This document shows, one piece after another, positions 9,284 to 17,736 of a DNA stretch of 64,000 bases. The stretch comes from an uncultured Desulfobacter sp. (GTDB lineage Bacteria; Desulfobacterota; Desulfobacteria; Desulfobacterales; Desulfobacteraceae): contig NZ_OY762229.1 in the NCBI RefSeq assembly GCF_963665355.1, forward strand, positions 310,001 to 374,000, given 5' to 3'. The notes below the pieces were generated by a model. The model saw only the letters and a list, made by a program, of their open reading frames with translations, ran no database searches and was not told the origin of the DNA. Both the position numbers and the translations under genes were made by a program. Positions within the stretch are counted from its first letter, which is position 1. Every line of letters begins with the position of its first letter.

Positions 9284-11515
9284 ATGGCATCTATGACCCA
9301 GAGACTTCAGGACACAGAACGAAAACAGTCCGGCCGTAAAAGAGAAGGCATTATCATTTTATGCCTTTTTCTGGCCGTAGGGGTTCTGACGGCGATCGAA
9401 ATCCGCATCACACCCTTTGACACGGGGCTGCCCCTGTCGTCCACCGTGCTGATGTTCATTTTGATAAACATCAATCTGCTTCTGCTGCTGACCCTTCTGC
9501 TGCTGGTTTTCAGAAATCTTGCCAAACTCTACTATGAGCGGAAAAATAACATCCTGGGCTCCAAAATAAAGACCCGGCTGACCATTGCCTTTATCTTTTT
9601 AGCCCTTTTGCCCACCACCGTGCTTTTCTTTTTTTCCATCCAGTTTATCTCCTCCTCCATTGCCTTCTGGTTCAATGCGCCCGTGGAGCAGACCCTGGAT
9701 GCCTCTTTGGCCGTTGGGCAGACCCTGTATGACTATATTGAAGAAAAAAATGCCTTTTTTGCCAAAAGAGGGGCGTTTCAGATTCATTCCCGGGAGCTGC
9801 TCAAGCCTGAAAATCAAAAAAAACTAACCCGGTATTCCCAGGTGATCCAGCGCGCCTTCAACTGCAACGCCGTAGAAGTTTACGCCCCCAATGCCCAGCG
9901 GGTAAGCCTGTCCTTGGCCAGCGAACTGGAGAACATGCACTTTGGGCTTCTGACCACCACGGAATTAATGGGCATTCCCAATGGCAGCACCAGCCACACC
10001 GTTTACCAGACCATGGACCAGGGAGAATTTTTACGCACCATATGCACCATCCCCTTTGACGTGGCACCGGGCAAGGCCGACGGATTTATTGTGATCACCA
10101 CCCTGACCGCCCCGGAGCTGTCTGAAAATTTAAAATCCATTCTCAAGGGTGTCGAGGAGTACCACCAGCTTAAACTAACAAAGAGGCCGGCCCAGATCTC
10201 CTATTATATTGCTTTGTCCATTGTGGCTCTCCTTGTCGTATTCTGTGCGGTGTGGTTTGGATTTCAGATTGCCAGATCCATTACCATTCCCATTATGAAA
10301 TTTGCCGAGGGAACCCGGCGAATCACAGACGGGGATCTGGAATATCAGATCGATTTCAAAACCGACGATGAAATCGGTACTCTGATTGACAGCTTCAACT
10401 CCATGACCCGGCAGCTGGCCGCCGGCCGCCGGCAGCTCGCTCTGTCCGAAAGCATGCTCAAACAGCAGAATGTTGAATTGGAAAAAAGCGGCCAATACAT
10501 TGAAACAGTTATAAAAAACATCTCCGCAGGTGTCGTCTCCATTGACAATGAGGGCACGATCACCACCATGAACAAGGCTGCCGAGTCCATGCTGGATCTT
10601 AACAGCCATGACATTCTCAATAAAAATTTTAAGAAAGTCCTGACCGAAGAATACCTCTCTTTGGCCAATAAGATATTTGAGCAGGCAGAACAGGGGGGCA
10701 CCCACTTCAAGATACCCGTTTCTGCCTCGATTGCCGGTGTTCCCAAACATTTTTCCTTGAATTGCACAACCCTCAAAGACGATACCGGTCAGAATCTGGG
10801 CGCGGTACTGGTGTTTGATGACGTTACGGAACTTGAAAAAGCCCAGCGCATAGTGGCCTGGCGGGAAGTTGCCCGCCGCATTGCCCATGAGGTGAAAAAC
10901 CCGTTAACACCCATCAAGCTTTCTGCCCAGCGGCTTAAGCGTAAATACGGCAAAATAATAGATGATGAGGTGTTCACCGGATGTGCCGATACCATTGTGG
11001 AGCATGTTGATCTGATCCGGAACCTGGTGAATCAGTTTTCAGCCTTCGCTAAATTCCCGGATACCAATTTTGCTTCTGCCCGCATTGAGAACATTATTCT
11101 TGAAACCGTTGCGCTGTATAAGGAGGGGTTGGAACAGGTGGATATCCAGACCCGGTTCAAGGATAATATCCCCACCTTGAAACTGGATCACCAGCACATG
11201 AAACAGGCCTTCATCAACCTGATTGACAATGCGGTCTACGCCATAAACAAAAAAGGCACCATTGTCATTGACCTCTCCTATGACCCCATTCTAAAAATCG
11301 TACGCACTGAAATCGCAGACAACGGCAAAGGTATTTCGGACAAGGAGAAGACAAAACTGTTTGAACCCTATTTTTCCACCAAAAAAACGGGGATGGGCCT
11401 TGGACTTGCCATTGTGAACTCAATTATTTCAGACCATAAAGGCGTGATTCGGGTCCAGGACAACCGGCCCAAAGGCGCCAAGTTTATCATAGAACTGCCT
11501 GCCGATGAGCCTTAA
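9284..11515 (+). CDS. ntrY: NtrY-like transmembrane sensor histidine kinase
   Basis: A 743-residue kinase. It has hydrophobic helices at about 22-42, 52-78 and 97-118, a large extracytoplasmic region, another helix near 305-325, and a HAMP linker (RSITIPIMKFAEGTRRITDG). A PAS domain covers about 410-515. The HisKA phospho-acceptor is in RRIAHEVKNPLTPIK, followed by the HATPase N box (INLIDNAVYAI), G1 (ADNGKGI) and G2 (GMGLGLAIV). It probably phosphorylates the NtrX-like regulator 59 bp downstream, a pair known from nitrogen and redox control in other Proteobacteria. The signal sensed here is unknown. Confidence 0.9.
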   Translation: MASMTQRLQDTERKQSGRKREGIIILCLFLAVGVLTAIEIRITPFDTGLPLSSTVLMFILININLLLLLTLLLLVFRNLAKLYYERKNNILGSKIKTRLTIAFIFLALLPTTVLFFFSIQFISSSIAFWFNAPVEQTLDASLAVGQTLYDYIEEKNAFFAKRGAFQIHSRELLKPENQKKLTRYSQVIQRAFNCNAVEVYAPNAQRVSLSLASELENMHFGLLTTTELMGIPNGSTSHTVYQTMDQGEFLRTICTIPFDVAPGKADGFIVITTLTAPELSENLKSILKGVEEYHQLKLTKRPAQISYYIALSIVALLVVFCAVWFGFQIARSITIPIMKFAEGTRRITDGDLEYQIDFKTDDEIGTLIDSFNSMTRQLAAGRRQLALSESMLKQQNVELEKSGQYIETVIKNISAGVVSIDNEGTITTMNKAAESMLDLNSHDILNKNFKKVLTEEYLSLANKIFEQAEQGGTHFKIPVSASIAGVPKHFSLNCTTLKDDTGQNLGAVLVFDDVTELEKAQRIVAWREVARRIAHEVKNPLTPIKLSAQRLKRKYGKIIDDEVFTGCADTIVEHVDLIRNLVNQFSAFAKFPDTNFASARIENIILETVALYKEGLEQVDIQTRFKDNIPTLKLDHQHMKQAFINLIDNAVYAINKKGTIVIDLSYDPILKIVRTEIADNGKGISDKEKTKLFEPYFSTKKTGMGLGLAIVNSIISDHKGVIRVQDNRPKGAKFIIELPADEP

Positions 11516-11574
11516 TGTAGATAGAACCAAAGGTTTTGCCCCGGCGGCTTAAAATATAGAAAGGATTTTTGACT

Positions 11575-12933
11575 ATGTTCCCGGCAGTCCTGATTGTTGA
11601 TGACGAATCCACCATTATCGATTCCCTGGAAGGTATTCTTTCCGATGACGGATTTGAAGTCATCCATGCATTCAACGGATACGAAGCGCTTAAAAAAATT
11701 GACTCCCATTCCCCGGACATTGTGCTGCTGGACATCTGGATGCCGGGCATGGACGGTATTGACACCCTCAAAGAGATCAAACAGCACCACCCCAATCTGC
11801 CGGTGGTCATGATCACAGGCCATGGCTCCATTGAATCTGCCGTGGATGCCACCAAATCCGGGGCCTTTGATTTTCTGGAAAAGCCTCTCTCCATTGACAA
11901 GGTGATTCTGACCATCAACAATGCCCTGAATTTCAGAAAACTTGAGGAGGAAAACCGTTACCTTCGCAAAAAAGCCATTGAAAAAAACTCCATTACCGGC
12001 ACAAGTCCGGCTGTTCGGAAACTTTACGGCGAAATTATGGCCGCAGCACCCACAGACGCGTCTATCCTGATCACGGGTGAAAACGGCACAGGCAAGGAGA
12101 TGGTGGCCCGTACCATTCACCAGTTCAGCAAACGGCCCGAAGGACCCTTTATCATTATTAACTGTGCGGCCATACCCGAAGAGTACCTGGAATCCGAACT
12201 GTTCGGCCATGAAAAAGGAGCCTTTGAAGGAGCATCCGCAAAAAACAGGGGCAAATTTGAAATGGCTGCCCGGGGAACTCTGTTCCTTGATGAGATAGGG
12301 GATATGAATATCAGTACCCAGGCCAAAATGCTGCGGGCCCTGGAATCCAAAACCTTCCAGCGCATCGGTTCCAGCCGGACCCTGCACATGGACGTGCGTG
12401 TAATCACCTCTTCCAACAAAAATCTTGAAGCTGAAATCAAAGCAGGCCGGTTCAGGGAAGATCTGTTTTTCAGGCTCAATGTCATACCCATCCATGTCCC
12501 TGCCCTGCGGGAAAGAAGCGAAGATATCCCCATTCTGGTGGATTTTTTCCTGACTCACCTGGCTGAAAAATCATCTGCACCTAAAAAAACGCTGTCCAAA
12601 GAGTCTGTTGAACTATTAAAAAAATGGCATTGGAAGGGAAATGTCAGGGAACTTAAAAATTTAATGGAGCGTTTATCCATAATGGTGGAGAGTCAGACCA
12701 TTGAAAAAAATGATATCCCGGCACCCTACAACCCAGAGATTGAAGCCTTGCCCGAAACGGACGAAGAACGCACACGCATTTTTTCCATGGAAAACCTGGA
12801 ACAGGCAAAGGCCGCCTTTGAAACTGAATTTATCCGTCTCAGGGTTGAACAGATGAACGGGGATCTCCAGGCAGCAGCCAAACAGATGGGAACAAGCCTC
12901 AACCTTGTCAAAAAAAGAGTGCCTAAAAGCTGA
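11575..12933 (+). CDS. ntrX: NtrX-like sigma-54-type response regulator with altered GAFTGA loop
   Basis: A 452-residue regulator. The receiver domain has its phospho-acceptor at Asp53 (LLDIWMPGMD) and Lys in LEKP. The AAA+ domain has Walker A GENGTGKE (168-175) and Walker B LFLDEIGD. The loop that normally reads GAFTGA and touches sigma-54 reads GAFEGA at 215-220, so sigma-54 contact may be lost or changed. A short Fis-like helix-turn-helix (LQAAAKQMGTSLNLVKKR) ends the chain. ATG 11575 has AAGGA at good spacing; an in-frame TTG at 11569 is less likely. Its stop overlaps the rsmD start by one base. Confidence 0.9.
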   Translation: MFPAVLIVDDESTIIDSLEGILSDDGFEVIHAFNGYEALKKIDSHSPDIVLLDIWMPGMDGIDTLKEIKQHHPNLPVVMITGHGSIESAVDATKSGAFDFLEKPLSIDKVILTINNALNFRKLEEENRYLRKKAIEKNSITGTSPAVRKLYGEIMAAAPTDASILITGENGTGKEMVARTIHQFSKRPEGPFIIINCAAIPEEYLESELFGHEKGAFEGASAKNRGKFEMAARGTLFLDEIGDMNISTQAKMLRALESKTFQRIGSSRTLHMDVRVITSSNKNLEAEIKAGRFREDLFFRLNVIPIHVPALRERSEDIPILVDFFLTHLAEKSSAPKKTLSKESVELLKKWHWKGNVRELKNLMERLSIMVESQTIEKNDIPAPYNPEIEALPETDEERTRIFSMENLEQAKAAFETEFIRLRVEQMNGDLQAAAKQMGTSLNLVKKRVPKS

Positions 12934-13511
12934 TGCGTATTATCAGTGGCGCCTGCCGGGGCAGAAAACTGGTTCAGATCCAGGGAAAGGATATACGTCC
13001 CACATCAGACCGGGTCAGGGAAGCCTTGTTTAATATTCTTGGGCCAGGTATCCGTGAAAAAAGAGTTCTTGACATGTTTGCCGGTACCGGGGCCTTTGGA
13101 CTTGAGGCCTTGAGCCGGGGAGCGCAATCTGCGGTGTTTGTGGATGAAGCCCGGTCTTCCTGCAATGTAATCAAACAAAACATTGAATTATGCCGCATGG
13201 CGGATCAGGCCCAAATTATCTGCCATGACCTTGTTAACGCAGCTCTACCGGAATTCCAGCAGCCCTTTGACCTGATCTTCATGGATCCTCCCTACAATAA
13301 GGGATATCCCGGACAGGTGATGGGAAAGCATGGGTTTTCAGAACTCCTTGCACCAGGGGCAACTCTCATTGTGGAACAGTCTGTCAAAGAAACCCTTAAC
13401 AATACCCTAATCAGCCTTGACAAATACCTGGAAAAAAAATACTCAAGGACAACTCTTACATTTTGGCGGAAATCCGCCACAGACGACAAGGATATCTATG
13501 ACTGCCCCTGA
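12933..13511 (+). CDS. rsmD: 16S rRNA (guanine966-N2)-methyltransferase
   Basis: A 192-residue SAM-dependent methyltransferase that modifies G966 of 16S rRNA during 30S assembly. It begins MRIISGACRGRKL, typical of the family. The SAM-binding glycine motif is VLDMFAGTGAFGLEAL near residue 50, and the catalytic motif DLIFMDPPYNKGY is near residue 120. Start and stop overlap ntrX upstream (TGATG) and coaD downstream (14 bp), indicating one polycistronic message. Confidence 0.93.
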   Translation: MRIISGACRGRKLVQIQGKDIRPTSDRVREALFNILGPGIREKRVLDMFAGTGAFGLEALSRGAQSAVFVDEARSSCNVIKQNIELCRMADQAQIICHDLVNAALPEFQQPFDLIFMDPPYNKGYPGQVMGKHGFSELLAPGATLIVEQSVKETLNNTLISLDKYLEKKYSRTTLTFWRKSATDDKDIYDCP

Positions 13512-14031
13512 ACGGAAAATTGCCATCTACCCCGGTTCCTTTGATCCCCTGACAAACGGACACCTTGACGTTATCAGGCGCGCCCAGGAAATTTTTGACC
13601 ACGTGATCGTGGGGGTATTATACAATTCGTCTAAAAAAACACCATTATTTTCCCCCGAGGAGCGTGTCAGCCTGATCAGGGAATGTTTCCAGGACCCGAT
13701 GGTGGAAGTGGATGCCGCGAGAGTTGAGGTGGAGACCTTTGGCGGGCTTCTTGTTGAATATGCCCGAATGAAAAAGGCTGTGGCCATTATCCGGGGCATG
13801 CGGGCCTTGTCGGATTTTGAAAGTGAGTTTCAAATGGCGCTGATGAACAGAAAACTTAACAGGGAGGTCCAGTCGGTCTTTCTTATGACCGGCGGGCGCT
13901 GGATTTTCACCTCATCGTCAATTATCAAGGAAGTGGCCCGGTATGGCGGAGACATCTCCGATATGGTTCCCGAAGTCGTGGAACGTAGGGTAAAGGAGAA
14001 ATTTGCCCAGGCCGCCCAGACAGCGACTTGA
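13498..14031 (+). CDS. coaD: Phosphopantetheine adenylyltransferase
   Basis: A 177-residue enzyme of the fourth step of coenzyme A synthesis (4'-phosphopantetheine + ATP to dephospho-CoA). The nucleotidyltransferase signature YPGSFDPLTNGHLD is at about residues 10-23, and RGMRALSDFESEFQMA and the closing TSSSIIKEVARYGG block are intact. ATG 13498 overlaps the end of rsmD, a common arrangement. The next 218 bp downstream hold a tandem pair of dispersed repeats. Confidence 0.95.
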   Translation: MTAPERKIAIYPGSFDPLTNGHLDVIRRAQEIFDHVIVGVLYNSSKKTPLFSPEERVSLIRECFQDPMVEVDAARVEVETFGGLLVEYARMKKAVAIIRGMRALSDFESEFQMALMNRKLNREVQSVFLMTGGRWIFTSSSIIKEVARYGGDISDMVPEVVERRVKEKFAQAAQTAT

Positions 14032-14040
14032 TAACCATCG

Positions 14041-14136
14041 AATAACAGCCATGAGCTGACCTGACATATCAGCTGTCAGGCTCAGCCCACAACAAAGTTT
14101 GAAAGATCTTGGTGAGTTACCCAGTCTTTCATATAA
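14041..14136 (+). repeat. Dispersed two-hairpin repeat, copy 2 (tandem with copy 3)
   Basis: A near-complete copy from AATAACAGCCATGAGCTGAC to TCTTTCATATAA. First hairpin: GAGCTGA with TCAGCCC (one mismatch) enclosing CCTG/CAGG. Second hairpin: TGAAAGA with TCTTTCA. It lies directly after coaD and abuts the next copy, giving a period of about 93 bp. Confidence 0.8.
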
Positions 14137-14229
14137 ACAGCCATGGGCTGATCTGACATATCAACTGCCGGGCTCAGCCCACAACGAAGCAAGAAAGAAC
14201 CTGAACAACAAATGGGGCCTTTCATATAA
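14133..14229 (+). repeat. Dispersed two-hairpin repeat, copy 3 (tandem with copy 2)
   Basis: This copy runs from ATAAACAGCCATGGGCTGAT to CCTTTCATATAA. The first hairpin is GGGCTGA/TCAGCCC with an inner TCTG/CGGG stem using G-T pairs. The second is reduced to GAAAG/CTTTC. It ends 20 bp before the GTG of the LysR gene, so it would sit in the 5' leader of that message if transcribed through. Confidence 0.8.
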
Positions 14230-14249
14230 CACGAGAAGGATATTAAAAC

Positions 14250-15146
14250 GTGGACTTGTGGCAACTTCATATTTTTGTTTCCGTGGTTGAACAGAAAAGT
14301 TTTTCCAGGGCTTCGGAACAGATTCATCTATCCCAACCCACAGTGTCTACCCATATCAAGGAGCTGGAGGCACATTTCCAATGCCGCCTGCTGGACAGGC
14401 TGGGCAAGGTGACCGAACCGACCCGGGCCGGTGCGATTCTGTATGACTATGCCAAACGCATGCTGGATCTCAAACAAGAGACCCAGTCAGCCATGCAGGA
14501 TTTTTTAGGACAGACCAGAGGACAACTGCTCATCGGAGGATCAACCATTCCGGCAGGGTATATACTTCCCAGGATGATGGGGGCATTTAAAAACGCTTTT
14601 CCGGATGTATCCATCCTTATGACGGTGGGGGATACCGGCCAGATCACCCGGGCCGTGAAGGAGGGTGAACTGGAATTAGGCGTGGTGGGTGCAAAAACCA
14701 GTGACCCTGACATTGTCCAGGAAAAATTGGTCGAAGATGAAATGAAACTGGTCATTCCCAGCAGCCATGAATGGGCGGACAGGGAAAGTGTCTCCTGCAA
14801 GGCATTGCTGGCCCAGCCGCTCATTGCCAGGGAGCAGGGATCTGGAACCTGGAAAACCGTTATAGCGGGCATGGAAAAGGCGGGGGTTGACGTATCCCGA
14901 CTTAAGCCTGCCGTAACCATGGGCAACTGCGTTTCAGTCATCCAGGGTATTCTCAACAATGTGGGCATTTCCATTATTTCCACCATTGCCGTGGCGGATG
15001 AACTGGACAGGGGGCGCCTGCATGCCTTAAGTGTTGAAGACCTTGATCTGTCGAGAAATTTTTATCTGACCCTGGCCCGGAAACGAACCCGCTCCCCCAT
15101 ATGCACGAAATTTATTCATTTCCTGAAAGACCAGATTTCGGCCTGA
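14250..15146 (+). CDS. LysR-family transcriptional regulator, CysB-like type
   Basis: A 298-residue LysR regulator. Residues 1-60 are the winged helix-turn-helix (SFSRASEQIHLSQPTVSTHI), and residues 90-298 are the periplasmic-binding-type effector domain opening with GQLLIGGSTIPAGYILPRMM. The sequence resembles the group often found beside selenium-metabolism genes in Desulfobacterota, but no selenium gene is nearby. The start is GTG 14250, supported by AGAAGGA nine bases upstream. Two tandem dispersed repeats precede it. A convergent enoyl-CoA hydratase ends 6 bp after it. Confidence 0.88.
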   Translation: MDLWQLHIFVSVVEQKSFSRASEQIHLSQPTVSTHIKELEAHFQCRLLDRLGKVTEPTRAGAILYDYAKRMLDLKQETQSAMQDFLGQTRGQLLIGGSTIPAGYILPRMMGAFKNAFPDVSILMTVGDTGQITRAVKEGELELGVVGAKTSDPDIVQEKLVEDEMKLVIPSSHEWADRESVSCKALLAQPLIAREQGSGTWKTVIAGMEKAGVDVSRLKPAVTMGNCVSVIQGILNNVGISIISTIAVADELDRGRLHALSVEDLDLSRNFYLTLARKRTRSPICTKFIHFLKDQISA

Positions 15147-15151
15147 ACCGA

Positions 15152-15877
15152 TTAGTCTTCAGTCACAAACAGATTGAGCGTATCAATAAATTCCGGATCC
15201 TGTTCATCAATGATCCGGATCAGGTCCTTGTGAATCCGTTTCTTCAGCTCCCGGAAAATGCCTCGTTTTTTATCGAATCCTGCGGCAAAAGCCATGGCTT
15301 TGGTCATCAGATCTTCCCGGTCATCACAGGCTTTGACAATCACATTGGATTTTTCAAGATCCGGTGCGGTCATCCGCTGGCCGGACAGCAGCATATGGTT
15401 GAACATATATTCGGGGACAGCTTTGCGCACAAAAGCAATCATGCCGGGAAGAAAAGGGATGCTGATATCCACCTCGGGAAAACAAAAAAATCCTTTGTCC
15501 TTTCTCATGAATCTGAAGTCGCAGGCACAGCTTAAAATGGCACCGTTGCCAAAGGCATGGCCATTGATGGCAGCGATTACGGGTACGGGAAAAAGCAGCA
15601 ACCGCTTGAATATGTCGTTCATGGCATACATGAAATCAATGACGTCCTGCCTTTGACCGGCAGCTAACCTTTCACCGAGCCATTCCACATCAATACCCTG
15701 GGAAAAATTTTTTTCATCCGTGGCAGTTAGAATTATGGATTTTACCGTGACATCTGCCTGGATCTGATCAAGACACCGTGAGAAATCCCGTGCAAAGATG
15801 TTATTCATCCTGTTGGCAACGTTACACATGGAAATAATTGCCACAGCATCTTGTTTCGTCCACTCAACAACGGACAT
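15152..15877 (-). CDS. Enoyl-CoA hydratase/isomerase family protein
   Basis: A 241-residue crotonase-fold protein. The oxyanion-hole region shows as KNFSQGIDVEWLGE near residue 58 and INGHAFGNGAILSCACDFRFM near residue 105. The usual second catalytic Glu region reads PEVDISIPFLPGM. These enzymes hydrate, isomerise or otherwise process acyl-CoA thioesters in the cytoplasm; the substrate cannot be told. The gene is divergent from the hydantoinase cluster across a 154-bp spacer that holds a repeat-bearing promoter. Confidence 0.85.
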   Translation of the reverse strand: MSVVEWTKQDAVAIISMCNVANRMNNIFARDFSRCLDQIQADVTVKSIILTATDEKNFSQGIDVEWLGERLAAGQRQDVIDFMYAMNDIFKRLLLFPVPVIAAINGHAFGNGAILSCACDFRFMRKDKGFFCFPEVDISIPFLPGMIAFVRKAVPEYMFNHMLLSGQRMTAPDLEKSNVIVKACDDREDLMTKAMAFAAGFDKKRGIFRELKKRIHKDLIRIIDEQDPEFIDTLNLFVTED

Positions 15878-15952
15878 AAGCGCTCCTGTTATTTTTGTTT
15901 GTTTGGGAAGATAAATTAAAAAACTGCATATTTCAAGGGGCTAAAACTTCAT

Positions 15953-15999
15953 TGACAAGCTATTCGATTTCTGACAAGCTTTTCGAACTACCGTATATT
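15953..15999 (+). promoter_or_regulatory. Sigma-70-type promoter overlapped by a 15-bp direct repeat
   Basis: The -35 CTGACA (15971-15976) and -10 TATATT (15994-15999) are separated by 17 bp, 32 bp before the hydantoinase ATG. TGACAAGCTATTCGA (15953) and TGACAAGCTTTTCGA (15972) form a direct repeat with a 19-bp period. The second copy overlaps the -35, as expected for a regulator-binding site. Confidence 0.55.
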
Positions 16000-16031
16000 T
16001 CGGCGCAAATCTTTAGGCCAAGGAAGACGCC

Positions 16032-17726
16032 ATGATTTTAGGACTAGATGTTGGGGGCACACACACGGATGCTGTTTTGCTAAGCAGAAAAGGTGTTCAA
16101 AAATATGTAAAGGTGCCCACCCAGCCGGACAATTTGTTTAAAAGCGTTCTTTCAGGTTTCACCCTGCTCCTTGAGGACGTTGACCCGGGAAACATTGAGA
16201 GGGTTGTTATCTCCACGACACTGACCACCAACGCCATTGTCCAGCAATCCGTGACACCGGTGGGCATGATCGTTTCGGCGGGACCGGGCATAGATCCCGA
16301 AAATTTCAGGACCGGGGATCACTACTATGCCGTGGGCGGTTCCATCAACCATCGTGGCCGGGAAATAGAACCGATCAATGAGATGGAAATTCAGGATGTG
16401 GGTGAAAAACTGAAAAAAGCCGGTATTGAGTATGTCGGAGTTGTCAGTAAATTCTGTGTCCGGAACCCTTCCCATGAAATTGTGATCAAGCGGATATTAA
16501 ACAAGCAGTTTAAACAGATTTTTCTGGGACACCATGTTTCCGGCAATCTGAATTTTCCCCGGCGCATTGCCACCACCCACATGAACGCGGCCGTATATCC
16601 TTTGCACAAAGACTTTTTCCAGGCCGTTGAGCAATCCCTTGAAAAAATGGGACTAACCGTACCCATTCAGATTCTCAAGGCCGACGGCGGCACCATGACA
16701 TTGGAAGCATCAATGGATTTCCCGGCCCAGACTGTTCTGTCAGGGCCTGCAGCCAGTATCATGGGGGCGATTCCCTATGCCCCCGAAGGCCAGGATGCCG
16801 TTGTCCTTGATATCGGCGGAACCACCACGGACATTGCATTTCTGGTGGATAAAACCCCGTTGCTTGAACCCGTAGGTATCCAGCGCGGGGGGTATAAAAG
16901 CCTGATCCGGTCCCTGCGAACCGATTCCAAAGGACTTGGCGGCGACTCGGCCGTAAGGGTGAATGAAAAAAAAGAACTTACGGTGGGACCGGACCGTGTG
17001 GGACCGTCCATGGCTTTTGGAGGGACTGTGCCCACACCCACGGATGCGTTGGTGGTTTTAGGGCTCATGGACGCCGGTGATCAGGACCGGGCCCGGCAGG
17101 GCATAAAGTCCATTGCAGAGCAACTGGGCATGGAAGAAAAAGAGGCCGCGGAACACATATTTAAAATCTGCTGCAATATCATCCTGAAAAAAACATTTGA
17201 GATGATCGACACCTTGAACGCCAAGCCTGTTTACACTGTCCATGATTTCCTTGAAGGATACAAGTTCAGTCCTGACACCATTCTTCTCATGGGCGGACCG
17301 GCCAAATACTTTGCCGAAAAGATCCAGGAGATGTATCAGCTTGAAACCATAGCTGTTCCCTATGCTTCAGTGGCAAACGCCATTGGTGCGGCACTTGCCA
17401 GGACCACCTGTGAAGTCACGGTGAATGCCGACACAGAGCAGGGCACCGTCACCGCCCATGAAGAGGATTTTGCCGAGCCTGTTTCCAAATCCTTTTCCCA
17501 TGACGATCTGGTGGAGACTGCTTACAGCCTGCTCAAGGACAAGGCGGAAAATGCAGGGGCTGACCCCGACAATCTCAACGAGGTAGAAGTTGTGGAATTC
17601 CAGGAGTTTAACATTGTGCGTAACTTTTCTCCCAGAGGAAAAATCCTCCGGACTAAAATTCAGCTTAAACCCGGCCTGATACATGGGTACGAATCAATGC
17701 TTAACCCGCACGCGACACAGAGTTAA
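16032..17726 (+). CDS. Hydantoinase/oxoprolinase family protein
   Basis: A 564-residue protein of the actin-like ATPase superfamily to which hydantoinase A and 5-oxoprolinase belong. The N-terminal phosphate-binding loop is MILGLDVGGTHTDAVLL; further motifs are STTLTTNAIVQQ near residue 60 and VVLDIGGTTTDIAFLVD near residue 255. Family members open cyclic amides such as hydantoins in ATP-dependent reactions, but the HyuB-type partner subunit is absent here, so the substrate is open. It is followed 10 bp later by a histone-deacetylase-like amidohydrolase, which suggests a shared amide-hydrolysis pathway (inference). Confidence 0.85.
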   Translation: MILGLDVGGTHTDAVLLSRKGVQKYVKVPTQPDNLFKSVLSGFTLLLEDVDPGNIERVVISTTLTTNAIVQQSVTPVGMIVSAGPGIDPENFRTGDHYYAVGGSINHRGREIEPINEMEIQDVGEKLKKAGIEYVGVVSKFCVRNPSHEIVIKRILNKQFKQIFLGHHVSGNLNFPRRIATTHMNAAVYPLHKDFFQAVEQSLEKMGLTVPIQILKADGGTMTLEASMDFPAQTVLSGPAASIMGAIPYAPEGQDAVVLDIGGTTTDIAFLVDKTPLLEPVGIQRGGYKSLIRSLRTDSKGLGGDSAVRVNEKKELTVGPDRVGPSMAFGGTVPTPTDALVVLGLMDAGDQDRARQGIKSIAEQLGMEEKEAAEHIFKICCNIILKKTFEMIDTLNAKPVYTVHDFLEGYKFSPDTILLMGGPAKYFAEKIQEMYQLETIAVPYASVANAIGAALARTTCEVTVNADTEQGTVTAHEEDFAEPVSKSFSHDDLVETAYSLLKDKAENAGADPDNLNEVEVVEFQEFNIVRNFSPRGKILRTKIQLKPGLIHGYESMLNPHATQS

Positions 17727-17736
17727 AGGGGACACC

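Noticed and set aside
14095-14136. TTGAAA...TATAA of the dispersed repeat as a promoter
   Set aside because: The spacing between TTGAAA and TATAA is about 27 bp, far from the 16-18 bp expected for a sigma-70 promoter.
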